A DNA stretch of 64,000 nucleotides from Solibacillus merdavium (lineage in GTDB: Bacteria > Bacillota > Bacilli > Bacillales_A > Planococcaceae): contig NZ_JACSPW010000013.1 in assembly GCF_014836935.1 (NCBI RefSeq), forward strand, positions 1 through 64,000. Reading direction: 5' to 3'. Positions within the stretch are counted from its first letter, which is position 1, and each line of letters begins with the position of its first letter. Below the pieces are notes generated by a model that worked only from the letters and a program-made list of their open reading frames with translations, ran no database searches and was not told the origin of the DNA. A program made the position numbers and the translations under genes. Below are positions 61,212 through 64,000 of this stretch, one piece after another.

Positions 61212-62036
61212 ATGGAATGGATAGAGCTATTAAAAGCTTTAATCTTAGGGTTTGTGGAAGGAATGACTGAGTTTGCGCCAGTTTCTTCAACAGGACATAT
61301 GATTATTGTTGATGATATGTGGCTGCAGACGAAGGAATTTTTAGGGTCGGGTTCTGCCAATACGTTTAAAATTGTAATTCAGCTAGGGTCGATATTGGCA
61401 GTAGTTTTTGTAATGTGGAAACGCATTTTGAGCTTAGTCGGACTATATAAAATGGAAGGGCAGCAATCGACCCGGTTTAATTTAGGGCATGTGCTAATCG
61501 GTATTATTCCAGCAGGAGTTTTTGGTCTGTTATTTGAAGATTTTATAGACGAAAATTTGTTCAGCATTAAAACAGTAATCATTGGGCTGATAATCGGAGC
61601 AATATTTATGATTATTGCTGATAAATTTGGACCTAAAAAACCTGCAATTACTTCTTTAGACAATATATCTTACAGTAAAGCCTTCAAAATTGGGGTTATT
61701 CAATGTTTGTCGCTTTGGCCAGGGTTTTCGCGTTCGGGATCGACCATTTCAGGAGGCGTCTTACTTGGGCTAGATCATAAAACAGCTGCAGATTTTACAT
61801 TTATTATGGCGGTACCAATAATGGCTGGGGCAAGTGGTTTGTCACTTGTGAAAAACTGGGATCAAATTAATGCCGATCACTTTTCCTTTTATGCAGTAGG
61901 CTTTATAAGCGCATTTATATTTGCCCTTATTTCGATAAAGTTCTTTCTGAAGCTAATTTCCAAGGTAAAGCTCACACCCTTTGCAGTATATCGAATTGTA
62001 TTGGCTTTAGTTTTAATTTTTATTCTATCTATATAA
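61212..62036 (+). CDS. uppP: Undecaprenyl-diphosphatase
   Basis: 274 residues with about eight helices. Both catalytic regions of UppP/BacA are present: EGMTEFAPVSSTGHMII near the N-terminus and LWPGFSRSGSTISGG in the middle. It dephosphorylates undecaprenyl pyrophosphate to recycle the lipid carrier for wall synthesis; extra copies give bacitracin resistance. AAAGGAG lies upstream of the ATG. It lies downstream of the metallophosphoesterase. Confidence 0.95.
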   Translation: MEWIELLKALILGFVEGMTEFAPVSSTGHMIIVDDMWLQTKEFLGSGSANTFKIVIQLGSILAVVFVMWKRILSLVGLYKMEGQQSTRFNLGHVLIGIIPAGVFGLLFEDFIDENLFSIKTVIIGLIIGAIFMIIADKFGPKKPAITSLDNISYSKAFKIGVIQCLSLWPGFSRSGSTISGGVLLGLDHKTAADFTFIMAVPIMAGASGLSLVKNWDQINADHFSFYAVGFISAFIFALISIKFFLKLISKVKLTPFAVYRIVLALVLIFILSI

Positions 62037-62042
62037 TAATTC

Positions 62043-62084
62043 CATGGACGTCAAATATTTGTAATAATTTGGCGTCTTTTTGTC
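62043..62084 (+). terminator. Intrinsic terminator of uppP
   Basis: GACGTCAAAT pairs with ATTTGGCGTC, followed by TTTTTG. Confidence 0.85.
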
Positions 62085-62161
62085 GAATTTTGAGGTGTGA
62101 TATTAAGTAATTTAAATGGAGTGAATTAGGAAAACGATTCAAACATTTTAAATGCAATTGG

Positions 62162-62194
62162 GGCATATTCTGAAAGAGGGTTCAGAATATGCCT
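62162..62194. terminator. Hairpin between convergent genes, possible terminator
   Basis: GGCATATTCTGAA pairs with TTCAGAATATGCC. It lacks a clear T-run on either strand. Confidence 0.4.
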
Positions 62195-62202
62195 TGTTTA
62201 TG

Positions 62203-63000
62203 CTATTTATTGAACATATCAAATAATCCGCCGATGCCGCCTTCTCCAGCATCTTTACCGCCACCGCCTTGAGAAACTGGGGCAGCTGCGAACACGCGGC
62301 TAGCTAAACGGCTAAATGGCAATGACTGCACCCAGACTGTTCCTGGACCAGATAGTGTGGCGAAGAATAAACCTTCTCCACCGAAAAGCGCTGTTTTAAT
62401 ACCGCGTACCATTTCGATATCGTAACGGACGTCTTGTGTCATCGCAACTAAACATCCTGTATCAATACGCAATGTTTCGCCTGGCTGAAGTTTGCGTTCA
62501 TAAATCGTTCCACCTGCGTGGACGAAAGCCATCCCATCTCCTTCAAGTTTCTGCATGATGAAACCTTCTCCACCGAAGAAGCCAGTTCCTAATTTTCGCT
62601 GGAATTCTACGCCTACTGAAACACCTTTTGCTGCAGCTAAAAATGCATCCTTTTGACAAATAATTTTGCCGTCTAATTGGCTTAAATCCATTGGAATAAT
62701 TTTACCTGGATATGGTGAGGCGAAATAAACTTTACGTTTACTGGAGCCATTGTTCGTAAACATCGTCATGAACAAACTTTCGCCTGTGATTAATCGTTTT
62801 CCTGCACCTAGTAATTTCCCCATAAGACCAGAACCTTGGTTTGCAGATCCATCGCCAAATACAGTTTCCATTTGAATCTGATCTTCCATCATCATTAAAC
62901 TTCCTGCTTCAGCCACAACCGTTTCCTGAGGGTCGAGCTCTACTTCTACAAACTGCATGTCATCTCCATGTAATACATAATCAATTTCGTGGTTTTTCAT
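62203..63000 (-). CDS. TIGR00266/AIM24-family protein
   Basis: 265 residues of the AIM24 (DUF124) beta-rich fold. [27 protein letters not shown] at the start, [24 protein letters not shown] in the middle and [33 protein letters not shown] near the end match TIGR00266. A Gly-rich tail ends in GGLFDMFNK. Cytosolic; function unknown, with links in some bacteria to stress or membrane biology. The second ATG (63000) is spaced eight bases from AAGGGG; the first (63006) is too close. Confidence 0.88.
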   Translation of the reverse strand: MKNHEIDYVLHGDDMQFVEVELDPQETVVAEAGSLMMMEDQIQMETVFGDGSANQGSGLMGKLLGAGKRLITGESLFMTMFTNNGSSKRKVYFASPYPGKIIPMDLSQLDGKIICQKDAFLAAAKGVSVGVEFQRKLGTGFFGGEGFIMQKLEGDGMAFVHAGGTIYERKLQPGETLRIDTGCLVAMTQDVRYDIEMVRGIKTALFGGEGLFFATLSGPGTVWVQSLPFSRLASRVFAAAPVSQGGGGKDAGEGGIGGLFDMFNK

Positions 63001-63260
63001 ATACATATCCCCTTAATAAACTAAATTTATTTACAACATACATACGCTTATAAGTTTCAAAAGTTTCAAAGTAACGGAAATATATTGGGCAAATTTTTAA
63101 GCAAATTAATAATTAACGGGATTGATAGGTTGTCTCATTTTGATTCATCTACCCTAGCATTTGTCGGAATTTTATGTATATTCTTTCGTAGAAAAAAAGG
63201 GTATAAAGTAGAAAATGTCGAATCATATAAAGGGAAAACTAGAATTTGTGAGGTGGGGTA

Positions 63261-64000
63261 ATGAAACTGTTAAATTTTATTGGTGGAGAGTGGATGGAAG
63301 ATACTTCATTGCAAACAATGTCTGTGATAAATCCTGCAAATGGTGAACAGTTAGGAACAATACCACTTTCGACAAAATTTCAAGTCGAATTAGCTGCACA
63401 AAAGGCGAAAGAGGCACAAAAAGAGTGGGCACTTGTCCCAGCACCAAAGCGTGCCGATTATTTATATGAAATTGCATTTAAATTAAAAGAGAAAAAAGAA
63501 CATCTGGCACAAACGCTGACAAAAGAGATGGGCAAAGTAATCGAAGAAGCACGTGGCGAAGTACAGGAAGGTATTGATATGGCACTGTATATGGCGGCTG
63601 AAGGGAGACGTTTGTTTGGTGAAACTGTTCCTTCGGAGTTGCCAAATAAATTTGCGATGAGTGTGCGTGCACCAATTGGGGTAGCGGGGCTGATTACACC
63701 GTGGAATTTCCCTATTGCGATTGCAACATGGAAGGCTTTCCCAGCTCTTGTGGCAGGCAATACGGTTGTATGGAAGCCTTCAAACGAAACGCCTTTTATG
63801 GCATATGAATTAGCTAAAATCTTTGAAGAGGTAGGGTTACCGCCAGGCGTTGTAAACGTAGTATTTGGCTCTGGACCTACAGTCGGTACTGCAATGGTTG
63901 AGCATCCGGACATACGCATTATTTCCTTTACGGGCTCTACAACCACAGGAAGCAAAGTAGCGGAGCTTGGCGGAAAACATTTGAAAAAAGTATCGCTTGA
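63261..64000 (+). CDS. Aldehyde dehydrogenase, 5' part (runs off the window)
   Basis: The ATG at 63261 follows GAGGTGGGG and opens a frame with no stop to the window end. The first 246 residues show the ALDH superfamily N-terminus (NFIGGEW), APIGVAGLITPWNFPIAIATWKAFPALVAGN with the catalytic Asn, and the NAD-site VWKPSNETP and SFTGSTTTGS. The active cysteine lies beyond the window. The pattern fits 2-oxoglutarate semialdehyde, succinate semialdehyde or similar dehydrogenases; no substrate can be fixed. Confidence 0.9.
   Translation, partial: MKLLNFIGGEWMEDTSLQTMSVINPANGEQLGTIPLSTKFQVELAAQKAKEAQKEWALVPAPKRADYLYEIAFKLKEKKEHLAQTLTKEMGKVIEEARGEVQEGIDMALYMAAEGRRLFGETVPSELPNKFAMSVRAPIGVAGLITPWNFPIAIATWKAFPALVAGNTVVWKPSNETPFMAYELAKIFEEVGLPPGVVNVVFGSGPTVGTAMVEHPDIRIISFTGSTTTGSKVAELGGKHLKKVSL

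Overview
The window looks like a chromosomal segment of a low-GC, Gram-positive, spore-former-type bacterium of the Planococcaceae (Lysinibacillus/Solibacillus-like). This rests on AT-rich coding, strong AGGAGG-type ribosome binding sites, lipobox lipoproteins, Bacillus-type RNA signals (SAM-I riboswitch, Fur box, intrinsic terminators) and gene content. I saw no rRNA, tRNA, CRISPR array, prophage or intact insertion sequence. The family assignment is inference.

Layout. 1-7.8 kb: a DUF4825 lipoprotein, two MFS permeases and a small membrane protein on the minus strand; then a flavin reductase, an enolase-superfamily epimerase and a GNAT enzyme on the plus strand. 7.9-20.6 kb: a 1,046-residue MalT/SARP-type regulator followed by one catabolic unit: a branched-chain-type ABC importer (binding protein, two ATPases, two permeases), a KAS III-like enzyme, an alpha/beta hydrolase, a FabG/PhaB-like reductase and an acyl-CoA synthetase. 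11-bp-spaced TGTAAC repeats in front of the binding-protein gene fit an SARP-type activator site. 20.7-25 kb: an MMPL transporter and a two-component system. 25-31.8 kb: a sugar kinase, a 6S-like RNA candidate, an ECF sigma/anti-sigma pair, an HD phosphohydrolase, a YjfB-type protein, a LysM-3D wall protein and a Cu/Zn superoxide dismutase. 32-35.7 kb: a TAXI-TRAP transporter. 36-42 kb: an M20 amidohydrolase, an FhuF-like Fe-S protein, a Fur-box promoter followed by a strongly structured RNA with no ORF, and an ECF-controlled operon (deacetylase, sigma factor, anti-sigma factor carrying a degenerate signal-peptidase fold). 42-55.7 kb: PepT, lysoplasmalogenase, nitroreductase, a DASS permease, SAM-riboswitch-controlled metY, homoserine dehydrogenase and several unknowns. 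55.8-64 kb: an EamA transporter, a second two-component system with a tiny membrane protein between its genes, a metallophosphoesterase, UppP, an AIM24-family protein and the start of an aldehyde dehydrogenase.

The least ordinary signals are these. (i) A Fur-box promoter drives a 140-225 nt RNA of four hairpins, one with a C-rich loop. (ii) Three intergenic arrays of TTAGAA boxes at a 21-bp period each sit just behind a terminator. (iii) Two genes appear to start at AUA. (iv) A sigma/anti-sigma/deacetylase operon has a near-perfect ECF promoter and an anti-sigma factor with a dead S26 peptidase fold. (v) The regulator-plus-importer catabolic cluster may use SARP-style operators. All functional assignments come from reading the sequence; no database search was run.
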